Origin: Acidobacteriota bacterium
GTDB taxonomy: Bacteria; Acidobacteriota; Terriglobia; Acidiferrales; UBA7541
Reading direction: 5' to 3'
Assembly: GCA_027307115.1 (NCBI GenBank)
Contig: DAHUXN010000064.1
Coordinates: 1 to 64,000, forward strand
DNA length: 64,000 bases
The notes under the pieces are model-generated. The model saw only the letters and a list, made by a program, of their open reading frames with translations. It was not told where the DNA came from and ran no database searches. Positions 8,428-16,949 of this stretch are shown here, piece after piece. Both the position numbers and the translations under genes were made by a program. Position 1 is the first letter of the stretch. Every line of letters begins with the position of its first letter.

Positions 8428-9405
8428 TTATTCGATGTTCTGCACTTGTTCGCGAAGTTTTTCGATCTCGGACTTCAAATCGAGGCCCAGACGCGTGATC
8501 TCGAGCCCGTCGGCATCGATTCCATTTGTTTTCGACAATAATGTATTCGTTTCGCGCTGCATCTCCTGCAAAAGGAAATCGAGTTTCTTGCCGACTTCAC
8601 CGCCCGCGTCCAGCAATCCGCGGAATTGCAGCACGTGACTGCGCAATCGCGCCAGCTCTTCGGTGGTATCGCTGTGTTCGGCGGCGAAGGCTGCCTCCTG
8701 CGCGAGGCGCGCGGGATCAAGCGCAAAATTGCCCAGCAATTCTTTTAGACGGGCCTCAAGGCGTTTCGCGTAGGCGGGACGCGCGCGCGCGGCTAGAATT
8801 TCAATTTGCTTCGCGTGCTCGCCAACCGTTGCCAATCTTTGCGACAACTCCTCGCGAAGCGCACGGCCTTCAACTTGCTTCATCTGGTCGAGGCGGCCGA
8901 TCGCCTGCGTCAAACACGAACGCACGAGTTCAGTTAGTTTCTCGATTTCATCTTCGGCCGGCGCGCCGGACGACGTTACGCCGGGCAAACGCAGAATCGC
9001 CGCGAGATCGGGATCCGATTTCATTCCAAACTGCTCGCCGAGCGATTTCGCGGCCTTCAGATATTCCACCGCAACTTCCCGATTGATGGAAATTGAGTGA
9101 CTGCTGGCTGCTTCGACGTGCAGCGTGACGTCCAAATGCCCGCGACGCACATGTTCGCGCGCCACGCGACGGATTTCCGTTTCCAGCGCGTCCCAGCCCT
9201 CGGGCATGCGTATACGCAAATCGAGGAAGCGATGATTCACGCTGCGCAGGCTCAACTGCACGGCCCAGCCACCCTGCTCGACGCGCGCCTGCGCGTAGCC
9301 GGTCATTGATTTGAGTACCGCGGATTTGAGGATCGCGGATTTCACAACCGGCGATCCGAATGCCGGCGATTTGACTGGCGATGGCTTGAGCACAGGGTCA
9401 GACAT
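8428..9405 (-). CDS. yicC: YicC family endoribonuclease-like protein
   Basis: YicC family protein. E. coli YicC is reported to act as an endoribonuclease; earlier work linked it to stationary-phase survival. The conserved N-terminus SMTGYAQARVEQGGW and the C-terminal block LDFLLQEMQRETNTLLSK identify the family, and a central coiled region precedes the C-terminal block. The protein is 325 residues from ATG 9405, slightly longer than usual. The extra 30 or so residues before SMTG are a five-residue periodic repeat (VKSPA, FGSPV, VKSAI, LKSAV, LKSMT), which leaves the true start uncertain. ATG 9405 is only one base after the msbA stop (TAAG-ATG), arguing for coupling. The position msbA-yicC-gmk-rpoZ fits a common bacterial order. 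Confidence 0.9.
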   Translation of the reverse strand: MSDPVLKPSPVKSPAFGSPVVKSAILKSAVLKSMTGYAQARVEQGGWAVQLSLRSVNHRFLDLRIRMPEGWDALETEIRRVAREHVRRGHLDVTLHVEAASSHSISINREVAVEYLKAAKSLGEQFGMKSDPDLAAILRLPGVTSSGAPAEDEIEKLTELVRSCLTQAIGRLDQMKQVEGRALREELSQRLATVGEHAKQIEILAARARPAYAKRLEARLKELLGNFALDPARLAQEAAFAAEHSDTTEELARLRSHVLQFRGLLDAGGEVGKKLDFLLQEMQRETNTLLSKTNGIDADGLEITRLGLDLKSEIEKLREQVQNIE

Positions 9406-9406
9406 C

Positions 9407-11248
9407 TTACACGGGTCCGGCAGCCAACGGTGGCTCGATTTCCTGGAACTGGAGATGATAGAGCCGCGCGTAGGCGCCCGCATGAGCGAGCAATTCTTCG
9501 TGCGTGCCGCGTTCCTTGATCGTGCCGTCTTCAAGAACGACGATCATGTCGGCGCGCCGCACGGTGGAAAGACGATGCGCAATCACGAAGACGGTGCGAT
9601 TCTCCATCAAATTGTTGAGGGCACGCTGCACGAGCATCTCCGATTCAGAATCGAGCTCGGAGGTCGCCTCGTCGAGAATCAAGATGGGAGCATCTTTCAA
9701 GAGAGCGCGCGCGATTGCAATTCGCTGCCGCTGGCCGCCGGAGAGGCGCTGGCCGCGGTCACCGATTTTGGTGTGATAACCTTGCGGCAACTGCGTGATG
9801 AACTCGTGCGCCAGGGCTGCTTTTGCGGCTTCCACGACGCGCGCCTGCGGCAAGTCGGGACGGCCATAGCACAAATTATTCCATATCGTGTCGTTGAAAA
9901 GAATCGTCTCCTGCGTGACGATGGCCATCTGTTCGCGCAGCGAACGGAGATTCACTTCGCAAACGTCGTTTCCGTCGATGCGCAGCGTTCCCATGGTGGG
10001 ATTGTGGAAGCGCGGCAGCAAATTCACTAGCGTCGTCTTACCCGCACCACTCGAACCCACAATTGCCACCACGCTTCCCGCAGGCACTTTCAAATTGATC
10101 TCGTGCAAAATCAGCGGCCCATTCTCATATGCGAATCCGACGTTCTGAAAATCGACGTTCCTCGAAAAACGCGGGACGACAGCTTTGCCCGGCTCGTCGG
10201 CGATTTCTTCCTTGAGCGCGAGGAAGCCCAGCACCTGAGTGGAGGCTCCGACGGCAAGTTGGAATTGATGATACAGACTACCGAGCCGCTTGATCGGTTC
10301 ATACGCGCGAAACAGCGAATAGATGAAGCTGATGACCATTCCTCCGGTCATCAGGCCGCGGCGAATTTCATCGCGCGCGTAAAGCAACAGCACGGCGAAC
10401 ACAACAGCTCCGAGCAAATCCATCATCGGCGACGTGACGACATACGCTTTAACCCAGCGCATGTTTTCGCGCAGCAATCGGCGCGCTGTGTCGCGGAATT
10501 TCTGGACTTCGAAATTCTCCATGCCAAAAGCTTTTACGACGCGATTGCCGCTGACCGTTTCCTGCAGAATTTCGCTGAGGTCAGCGACGCGCGAGCGGCT
10601 GCTCTGCACGGAACGGCGGATGCGGCGTCCGAGCCTGCCGACGGGGTACACGACAAGCGGAATAATCACCGCCGAGCCCAGGGCGAGTCTCCAGTTCAAC
10701 CAAAGCAGCACACAGACGAACGCGGCCAGCGCGAACACTTGCTGAAAAAAATCGGCCAGATGCTCGGAAAGGGCGCTGCGCACCTGATCCACGTCGCTGA
10801 TGGCGGCAGACATCACGCGTCCCGTGGGATTGTGCTGAAAAAAACCAATCGGCTGGCGCACCAGTTTGTCGTACACGCTGTTGCGCAAGTCCGTGACGGC
10901 CGCATGGCCCGCGTACTGAATCAGAGTGTTGCCGAAGAATTCGGCGATGGCTTTCGCGAAAAATAAAAACACGAGGGAGAGCGCGAAGACGGTCCACACC
11001 CAATGGATACCGGAGGGCAGAAAGGAATTGAGATAAATTACGCGATGACTGTACGGCAGCGTGATCAGCTTCACTTTCGCGGCGGTGCTGTGGGGATTCA
11101 GGATCTGGTCCACCGCGGGGATAATCATCAGCGCGATCAATCCCTCGCAAATCCCCACGACCGCGAGCAACACAACGCCCAGAATCAGGCGCCAGCGGTA
11201 TGGCCGCACAAAGCGGAAGAGCCCGTGAATTTCGGGAGGAACTTTCAC
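9407..11248 (-). CDS. msbA: MsbA-like lipid flippase, ABC transporter permease/ATPase
   Basis: Half-size ABC exporter of 613 residues. An N-terminal six-helix membrane domain (about residues 1-330) is fused to an ATPase with Walker A GSSGAGKTT, Q-loop TQETILFN, signature LSGGQRQRIA and Walker B ILILDEATSELD, and then an H-loop AHRLSTV. It most resembles MsbA/subfamily B multidrug and lipid exporters. A role in moving lipid A or another lipid to the outer leaflet is inferred from the nearby lptB and lptCA genes, since sequence alone cannot separate lipid from drug exporters. The start is a GTG at 11248. Upstream is an unusual leader with repeated TGTACATCC and a short reading frame ending over the start codon. 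It is followed directly by yicC. Confidence 0.88.
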   Translation of the reverse strand: MKVPPEIHGLFRFVRPYRWRLILGVVLLAVVGICEGLIALMIIPAVDQILNPHSTAAKVKLITLPYSHRVIYLNSFLPSGIHWVWTVFALSLVFLFFAKAIAEFFGNTLIQYAGHAAVTDLRNSVYDKLVRQPIGFFQHNPTGRVMSAAISDVDQVRSALSEHLADFFQQVFALAAFVCVLLWLNWRLALGSAVIIPLVVYPVGRLGRRIRRSVQSSRSRVADLSEILQETVSGNRVVKAFGMENFEVQKFRDTARRLLRENMRWVKAYVVTSPMMDLLGAVVFAVLLLYARDEIRRGLMTGGMVISFIYSLFRAYEPIKRLGSLYHQFQLAVGASTQVLGFLALKEEIADEPGKAVVPRFSRNVDFQNVGFAYENGPLILHEINLKVPAGSVVAIVGSSGAGKTTLVNLLPRFHNPTMGTLRIDGNDVCEVNLRSLREQMAIVTQETILFNDTIWNNLCYGRPDLPQARVVEAAKAALAHEFITQLPQGYHTKIGDRGQRLSGGQRQRIAIARALLKDAPILILDEATSELDSESEMLVQRALNNLMENRTVFVIAHRLSTVRRADMIVVLEDGTIKERGTHEELLAHAGAYARLYHLQFQEIEPPLAAGPV

Positions 11249-11252
11249 TCGC

Positions 11253-11273
11253 TGTACATCCTGATGTACATCC
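11253..11273. repeat. Nested direct/inverted repeat in the msbA leader
   Basis: TGTACATCC occurs twice (11253-11261 and 11265-11273), and TGTACAT/ATGTACA form 7-base inverted arms around CCTG. On the minus strand this places an ATG-TAC...AGC-GAG-TGA micro-frame of eight codons, whose stop overlaps the msbA GTG. It could be an operator or a coupled leader peptide; neither is shown. Confidence 0.5.
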
Positions 11274-11332
11274 TTATGTGTTCCACTTTACAGGAGGCAA
11301 AATATTCGCGCCAGAGCAGCGGCGCGGAAAAG

Positions 11333-12217
11333 TCATGAGACGGATCGTTCCAGATCGCGGTGCTCGAGCTTGATTGTGTAACCGCGCTTGGCGAGCGCCT
11401 TGCCGACCGCCTCCGCCATCATCACGGAGCGGTGACGCCCGCCCGTACATCCAAACGCGATGGTCAAGTAGCTTTTCCCCTCGCGAATGTAATGCGGGAT
11501 CAGATATTCGAGCAGCCCTTCGATGCGCCGCAAAAATTGTCCCGTTTGTTTGAACGAGCGGATGTATCGCGCGACGCGGGGATTCTTGCCACTGTACTGG
11601 CGCAACTTCGGAACAAAATGCGGATTGGGCAAAAAGCGCACGTCGAAGACGAGATCGGCGTCGGAAGGCAAGCCAAAGCGATAACCAAAGCTCACAAGGG
11701 ATATGAGGAGCGGCTTGCGGCCAGCTTTCTGAAAACGCTCGGTGATGAAATTGCGCAGCTCATGGACTGTGAACTTCGTCGTGTCAATGACCACGTCGGC
11801 GAGCGCGCGAACGGCAGCCATTTGTTTTCGTTCGGCGCGGATGCCGTCGAGAATCGAAAACTCCGCACCCATGGGATGGGGCCGCCGCGTTTCGCTGAAT
11901 CGACGCCCTAGCGCGTCGTCGCTGGCCTCGATGAATACCAGCGTGGCGGGATATTCGCGGCGCAACCGGCGGTAAACTTCCGGCAAGCGCTTCAGTTGCT
12001 CGCCTTCGCGCGCGTCGACCAGCAAAACAGCGCGCTCAAAATCGCCGCCGCCTTCCATGTACAATTCGGCAAAAGACGGAATGAACGAAACAGGAAGATT
12101 ATCGACGCAATAGAAGCCCAAGTCCTCGAACGCGCGAAGAACCGACCCTTTGCCTGAGCCGGAAAGGCCCGTGAGGATGACTAACTGGCGATTTTGTTGA
12201 GTATGGCGCGACGCCAC
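11333..12217 (-). CDS. rapZ: RapZ, RNase adapter / nucleotide-binding protein
   Basis: RapZ (YvcJ) family P-loop protein. In enterobacteria it binds glucosamine-6-phosphate and guides RNase E to the sRNA GlmZ, controlling amino-sugar and hence cell-envelope synthesis. Walker A GLSGSGKGS lies at residues 17-25, the DARE motif is VDAREGEQL, and the C-terminal signature CTGGRHRSV is intact. GTG 12217 gives the usual length (294 residues) and lies just after the rpoN stop; the longer in-frame extension overlaps rpoN and has no family similarity. The order lptB-rpoN-rapZ matches the widespread rpoN cluster, although hpf and ptsN, which normally lie between, are missing here. Whether a GlmZ-like RNA exists in this lineage is unknown. 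Confidence 0.94.
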   Translation of the reverse strand: MASRHTQQNRQLVILTGLSGSGKGSVLRAFEDLGFYCVDNLPVSFIPSFAELYMEGGGDFERAVLLVDAREGEQLKRLPEVYRRLRREYPATLVFIEASDDALGRRFSETRRPHPMGAEFSILDGIRAERKQMAAVRALADVVIDTTKFTVHELRNFITERFQKAGRKPLLISLVSFGYRFGLPSDADLVFDVRFLPNPHFVPKLRQYSGKNPRVARYIRSFKQTGQFLRRIEGLLEYLIPHYIREGKSYLTIAFGCTGGRHRSVMMAEAVGKALAKRGYTIKLEHRDLERSVS

Positions 12218-12230
12218 GGGAGACTGCTCG

Positions 12231-13673
12231 TCAGCCCTTCTGCCGGCGCTGATGCGTGCTGGGAATGCGCAGGTCTTCCCTGTATTTCGCCACGGTACGG
12301 CGCGTGACGTGAATGCCCTCGACGTCCAGACGCTTGGCAATCTGCTCGTCGGTGAGCGGATGCGTTGCGTCTTCTTCCTCGATCATTTTTTTCACCAGCC
12401 GCTTGAGGGAAAGCAACGACATGTCGCCGCCCTGCGGACCGTTCACAGATTCGGAGAAAAAATACCTCAGCTCGTAAACACCTTGGGGAGTGTGCGTATA
12501 TTTATTGGCCACCGCGCGGCTGACGGTGGAAGGATGCACGCCAACTTCCTCGGCCACTTCCTTGATCATCATCGGCTTCAGATGATCGATCCCGTATTCG
12601 AGAAAATCTTTTTGGCGACGCAGGATGGACTGACAGACGCGCACAATTGTGTGCTTGCGCTGTTCGATATTTTTCATCAACTGCACGGCCGCGGTGAAGC
12701 GCTCCTTGACGTAATTGCGCACGTCACGGTCCGCGGCATCGCGCGCCAGCAGGCGGCGGTAGACGGGACTCAAGCGGAGCTGCGGCAAATCGTCATCATT
12801 CAGGAATGCCTGCCACTCGCCATCGACTTTCCGGAACGCGACGTCCGGCTCAACCAGCCGCGGCTCAATTTTGTTGTAACGCAGCCCGGGCCGCGGATCG
12901 AGTTTCTTCACGGTGTCGACGGCGCGCTTAACGGCCTCGATGGGGCGGTTGAGGGCGCGCGCGATTTCCTTGAGCTGATTGTTTTGCAGCATCTTCAGAT
13001 GATCGGAAATTACCTGCTGCGCGAGCGTGTTCTGCGGATCGATCAATTTCAATTGCAAGAGGAGACATTCTTTCAGATCGCGGGCGCCGACCCCGGGGGG
13101 ATCGAATTCCTGCACCACGGCCAGAGCCTCTTCCACATCTTCGGCCGAGTATCCGCCAGACTGGCCAATTTCCTCGAGCGTGGCCATCAGATAGCCGTTT
13201 TCATCCAGGTTGCCGATGATCACTTCGGCGGCTTTTTGCACCTGCTCGCTGCAAATGCTCACGCTGAGTTGCCAAAGTAAATGATCGGCCAGATTCTGCG
13301 GGGAAGATAAAAATTTATCGAAGCCGGGCTTCTCGGTTTCCTCGCGTTCGCTGCCGGCTCCGCTGGCCGCGCCAGTGTCGAGATACTTCGTAAAGAACGA
13401 GCTAATGTCGAATTCATCGAAGGGATTCGAGGCTTCTGTTTCAGGAACTTTTTCAGTCTCTTCCTTCACGAATGTTTCGTCGGTGTAATTCTCGCTGACG
13501 ACGCCATCGTCGCCGAGCACTTCCAGCATGGGATTTTCCATGATTTCCTGATTGATCATTTCGCGCAGTTCCAGGCGATTGAGGGCGAGAACGCTCACCA
13601 TCTGCACAAGGCCCGGCGTGAGGACCTGCTTTTGCGCGAGCCGGAGATTTAATTTGGGCTGGAGCCAATTCAT
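12231..13673 (-). CDS. rpoN: RNA polymerase sigma-54 factor
   Basis: Alternative sigma factor that recognises -24/-12 promoters and needs an AAA+ activator to open them. The N-terminal activator region I is glutamine/leucine-rich (QPKLNLRLAQKQ, LTPGLVQMVSVLALNRLELREMI). A short acidic stretch follows, then the core-binding region with FDPPGVGARDLKECL. The C-terminus has a helix-turn-helix (HPSTVSRAVANKY) and the RpoN box RRTVAKYREDL. 480 residues is the normal length. It lies 4 bases downstream of lptB and directly upstream of rapZ. No convincing sigma-54 promoter was found upstream of genes in this window, and no activator gene is present here. Confidence 0.97.
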   Translation of the reverse strand: MNWLQPKLNLRLAQKQVLTPGLVQMVSVLALNRLELREMINQEIMENPMLEVLGDDGVVSENYTDETFVKEETEKVPETEASNPFDEFDISSFFTKYLDTGAASGAGSEREETEKPGFDKFLSSPQNLADHLLWQLSVSICSEQVQKAAEVIIGNLDENGYLMATLEEIGQSGGYSAEDVEEALAVVQEFDPPGVGARDLKECLLLQLKLIDPQNTLAQQVISDHLKMLQNNQLKEIARALNRPIEAVKRAVDTVKKLDPRPGLRYNKIEPRLVEPDVAFRKVDGEWQAFLNDDDLPQLRLSPVYRRLLARDAADRDVRNYVKERFTAAVQLMKNIEQRKHTIVRVCQSILRRQKDFLEYGIDHLKPMMIKEVAEEVGVHPSTVSRAVANKYTHTPQGVYELRYFFSESVNGPQGGDMSLLSLKRLVKKMIEEEDATHPLTDEQIAKRLDVEGIHVTRRTVAKYREDLRIPSTHQRRQKG

Positions 13674-13677
13674 AGAA

Positions 13678-14403
13678 TTAATTCAAACGGAAATTTTCTC
13701 CCAGATACAAACGCCGCACTTCGGGATCCTGGCTCAATTGTTCGGGCGTGCCGGCGCTCAAAATTTTCCCACCATGGATGATGTAAGCGCGCGTGGTCAC
13801 GGCGAGAGTTTCCCGAACATTGTGATCGGTGACCAGCGCGCCGATTCCGGCAGCGCTCAAGTCGGTGATGATTTTTTGCAAATCCATCACAGTCAGCGGA
13901 TCGATTCCCGAAAACGGCTCATCGAGCAGCACAAACGACGGCTGCATCACCAGGGAACGCGCAATTTCAAGCCGGCGGCGCTCGCCTCCCGACAGCACGT
14001 AGCCTTTGCTGTGCCGTACGCCTTCGAGTCCCATCTGCGACAACAATTCTTCCACGCGGTCGCGCCGCTGCTCGGCCGTGATCGGCAGCGTTTCCAGCAC
14101 CGCGAGCAAGTTTTCTTCGACGGTCAGTTTGCGAAAGACAGAGGGTTCCTGGGGAAGGTAGCTGATTCCGCTACGCGCGCGCAGGTACATGGGTAGATCG
14201 CTGATGTCCTCACCGTCCAGAAGAACTCGCCCGAAATCGGGGCGCGCGAGACCGACCAGGATGTAAAAAGTCGTGGTTTTGCCTGCGCCGTTGGGGCCGA
14301 GCAGCCCAACCACTTCGCCCTGTTGGATCTCCAAACTGACATTATCGACGACCTTCCGGCCTCGATAGCTCTTGCTTAACTCCGCGGCTTGGAGCTTCAA
14401 CAT
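13678..14403 (-). CDS. lptB: LPS export ABC transporter ATP-binding protein
   Basis: ATPase of the LptBFGC complex that extracts lipopolysaccharide from the inner membrane and pushes it along the LptA bridge. The 241-residue protein has Walker [10 protein letters not shown], signature [13 protein letters not shown], Walker [14 protein letters not shown] and the H-loop region TDHNVRE. FSGIDP and the TDHNVRETL run are typical for LptB compared with other short ATPases. It lies 6 bases after the lptCA-like gene and 4 bases before rpoN, in the conserved order. lptF and lptG are not in the window. Confidence 0.96.
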   Translation of the reverse strand: MLKLQAAELSKSYRGRKVVDNVSLEIQQGEVVGLLGPNGAGKTTTFYILVGLARPDFGRVLLDGEDISDLPMYLRARSGISYLPQEPSVFRKLTVEENLLAVLETLPITAEQRRDRVEELLSQMGLEGVRHSKGYVLSGGERRRLEIARSLVMQPSFVLLDEPFSGIDPLTVMDLQKIITDLSAAGIGALVTDHNVRETLAVTTRAYIIHGGKILSAGTPEQLSQDPEVRRLYLGENFRLN

Positions 14404-14409
14404 GCCAGT

Positions 14410-16629
14410 TCATTTCTCAACCCGGTGCTTGGTAATGGTTCGCGGGCCCTTTTGCGAATCCACGAGAATCGTATCACTCGCTAAAAAGAAGGTCAATTCA
14501 CGGCCCGTTGTAGTGTTTCCAGAACCATCAAAAAGCGCCGGTTTGCCACCGGAAAGCACGAATTTGCCGTCGCGCGCGACGTATTCGCCCCGCTCGGCGG
14601 TGCCGATACGTCCATTCTGTTCGATGCGAACGCCGCCTTCGGCGACCGCGCGCTCCAACTTTTGCTGCTGATTGGCGGCCGTCGAGAGGAAAAGGGTGAG
14701 ACTCTGGCTGGAAATTGAACCTTGGGAGGATTGCGCGGCGACGCCGCCAGTCAATTCGACTCTTCCTGCACCGCCCAAATAATCAGCCTTGGGCGCGCGA
14801 ACTTGCCACACCGTGGGCGCGGTGACTCTCGACTTCGTTTTTGCGGTGTTTGGCGGCGGCTCCGGAAAAGCGCCCACGACGTTTCCACGCGCTTCGGCGC
14901 GTTGTTGGCTGCGCCAAAATTCAATCGTATCGGCCTGGATGACGTCGCTTCCCTGCCAGAAACGTGCATGTCCGGAGAAGACAGCGTGGTCCGTTGCGCT
15001 CGAACCATTCATCTGATCCGCTGAAATATTCCCCCCGGCTGCGCCGGGATTTTTCGCATTACCGAAATACGTGGTAATAACATTTCCGGCCGCGTGAACT
15101 TCGCCTGTCTTCTGATTGATTTCAATTTGCGCCGCAGAGGAGCGCGAGGTCGAATCCGCGACGGAGGCTGAGCCCGTCAGCGTAATCTGATTCGCGGCGC
15201 GCGAAATATGCGCCTGCTCGGATTGTCCCGTGCGACCGGCCTGCTGAAATTTCACGCCGCCGTCTTCTTCGACTGTTTCCCAGTCGCCGTTTGCGCCGAA
15301 GCCCGCCGTCAGATTTTGCGCCGTGGTGGTTTGCGGCGCGCCGGAGCCGGATTGATGAACGACTTGTACGCCGGATGCGCCGTGAAGCTGCGTCAATTGG
15401 CTTTGCGCGTCGAACGCAGCGGTTAACTTCCCGCCGCTGATCATGTCCGATTCTCCGAGCTTGCTTGTGACGATTTCTCCTGGCGCGAGCGTTTCTGCGC
15501 CTGCAACGCGGACGCCGCGGCGCTCAAGTCTCGGAACAAAATCAATTCGTAATGCTTCAGTGCGTAGGCTTCGCCTCGCTACACCCCGCTGCATCGCGAC
15601 TTGCACATTTCCGCGGGCAAGCATCTGCTTGGGTTGGGTGTCGCCGTCCTTTACAGCCATCATCAAGTCCACATGCGCGGCAGAAATGTGATTTTCGCCT
15701 CGGCGCGAGCGCGTGTCTCCGCGAACATCTCCGTCGGCGGCAATTTTATCGATTATTCCGCCTGCAAACGATGCTGTCATCTGATTTGCCACGAGTGACG
15801 CGGTGCCGCGCGCGTCTGTTGCCGTCAGCTCCGGATGACCGCTCGCGATCGCGGCGCGCGGCTGCATCTGCGCATCCAAATCGATTTCGAGCGCGTTTGC
15901 AGACAAAATGCGCTGGCCCTGCGCGGCGCGAACAGGACCGAAAAGCTGCAACGTTCCATCGCTCCTGCGGAATTCGAGCGCGGTACCCGCTACATTTACA
16001 GGAAGTGCACGGGAATTTGCGGGCGGCGTCATCGTCAATCGCACATTGCTTTGTAGCCGCGCATCTTCGCTCTGCGGATCATAAAGGACGCCTGTGGCCT
16101 GTCCCGCGCCGCCGGGAAATTTTAGCGTGACCGGATTGTTGGTGGAGACTTTGCCGCTGTCGCGATCGAAAAGAATGTCGCTGGTTTCGAAATGCATCCC
16201 GCCCGAACTGGGACTCGCCGCAGGATTCTTTGCTGCGTTGCGCAAATCAATTTGCACGGTGCCCTGGCACCTTATGCTGCCTGTGGCGGGTTCGTAGCTG
16301 CATTCGTTGGCGCGAACCGAATCGTTTCTCTTTCCTTCGGGGCCATAAATCGTAATGGCCACGTTTTCGAGCAGGCTGCGATTCTTGTCTTTGAATTCCG
16401 TGGCCTGCGAGGCGCGAATTGTGAAGAGGGTGTGGCCGCCGACGTTCTTCGAATAAGTGAAGCCGGTGGACTGTTGCGCGACGCTTGCAGGGATCTGTGG
16501 CGGAAGATTGCGCCGAGCGGCGCGGTCAGCAAATCGGCCGCGCACAAAAATTCCAGCGACAATCAACGCGATGGCAATGGCAACGCCGGCGGACCAGCGG
16601 GCGTAGCGCGCAGCTTCTCTGTTTTGCAT
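14410..16629 (-). CDS. LptC-LptA/OstA-like lipopolysaccharide transport protein (fusion)
   Basis: A 739-residue envelope protein. One membrane helix near residues 12-28 (SAGVAIAIALIVAGIFV) anchors it with the rest in the periplasm. The region after the anchor (NLPPQIPASVAQQSTGFTYS...) resembles LptC, and the long remainder is a beta-jellyroll rich in LptA/OstA-like units, for example ANEIDLDAQMQPRAAIASG and AAQIEINQKTGEVHAAGNV. Such proteins form the bridge that carries lipopolysaccharide across the periplasm; E. coli LptC and LptA are separate, about 190 and 185 residues. The gene is immediately upstream of lptB, exactly where lptC-lptA normally lie. The length allows three or four jellyroll units, so one chain may do the work of several. 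ATG 16629 is the first codon after the promoter region. Confidence 0.85.
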   Translation of the reverse strand: MQNREAARYARWSAGVAIAIALIVAGIFVRGRFADRAARRNLPPQIPASVAQQSTGFTYSKNVGGHTLFTIRASQATEFKDKNRSLLENVAITIYGPEGKRNDSVRANECSYEPATGSIRCQGTVQIDLRNAAKNPAASPSSGGMHFETSDILFDRDSGKVSTNNPVTLKFPGGAGQATGVLYDPQSEDARLQSNVRLTMTPPANSRALPVNVAGTALEFRRSDGTLQLFGPVRAAQGQRILSANALEIDLDAQMQPRAAIASGHPELTATDARGTASLVANQMTASFAGGIIDKIAADGDVRGDTRSRRGENHISAAHVDLMMAVKDGDTQPKQMLARGNVQVAMQRGVARRSLRTEALRIDFVPRLERRGVRVAGAETLAPGEIVTSKLGESDMISGGKLTAAFDAQSQLTQLHGASGVQVVHQSGSGAPQTTTAQNLTAGFGANGDWETVEEDGGVKFQQAGRTGQSEQAHISRAANQITLTGSASVADSTSRSSAAQIEINQKTGEVHAAGNVITTYFGNAKNPGAAGGNISADQMNGSSATDHAVFSGHARFWQGSDVIQADTIEFWRSQQRAEARGNVVGAFPEPPPNTAKTKSRVTAPTVWQVRAPKADYLGGAGRVELTGGVAAQSSQGSISSQSLTLFLSTAANQQQKLERAVAEGGVRIEQNGRIGTAERGEYVARDGKFVLSGGKPALFDGSGNTTTGRELTFFLASDTILVDSQKGPRTITKHRVEK

Positions 16630-16757
16630 CGATTCGGAAACGCCTCAGTCGCAATTCAGGCTTAGCTGTGAGTATAGGGAATGGGTTTGCGCACAACAAC
16701 TCCTAGGGGTGAGGACCGGCTGCAAAAACCGTGATTTACGGGGTGTTTGGAAAAGGG

Positions 16758-16784
16758 CTTATACTAGACTCACCTGTCAGTCAA
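16758..16784 (-). promoter_or_regulatory. Probable sigma-70 type promoter for lptCA-lptB-rpoN-rapZ
   Basis: On the minus strand TTGACT (16784-16779) and TATAAG (16763-16758) are separated by 15 bases, shorter than the ideal 17, about 130 bases upstream of the lptCA start. A GTTGTT/AACAAC dyad lies just upstream and could be an operator. Confidence 0.4.
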
Positions 16785-16865
16785 GTTGTTCAAAAAGTTA
16801 ACAACAAAGGAAATCCGTTTAGTTGAGATGGTTTTAAGCGTCAGAGAACATCAATTGTTAGGAAA

Positions 16866-16894
16866 AGCCCCACGCTCGCAAACCGAGCATGGGG
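16866..16894 (-). terminator. Intrinsic terminator of the DUF5677-like gene
   Basis: A 12-base-pair hairpin with one mismatch (GCCCCATGCTCG / CGAGCGTGGGGC on the minus strand, 5-base loop) is followed directly by TTTTCC, 55 bases after the stop codon of the gene at 16950. The opposite strand has no comparable T-run, so it works for minus-strand transcripts. Confidence 0.75.
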
Positions 16895-16949
16895 CACCCT
16901 AAAAAGCCAAATCCTAGAGCGAGAGCCTGTGCCCACTTTTCAAGAATCG

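Larger units (their letters stand above)
16630..16949. other. Intergenic region with lpt promoter and DUF5677 terminator
   Basis: About 320 bases with no supported gene, noticeably richer in A and T than its surroundings. It carries a minus-strand promoter for lptCA (16758-16784), a short palindrome GTTGTT...AACAAC (about 16785-16805), and the terminator of the upstream DUF5677-like gene (16866-16894). Nothing else is recognised. Confidence 0.6.

Noticed and set aside
12252-13280. A 342-residue plus-strand frame
   Set aside because: Antisense to rpoN and unlike any protein I recognise.
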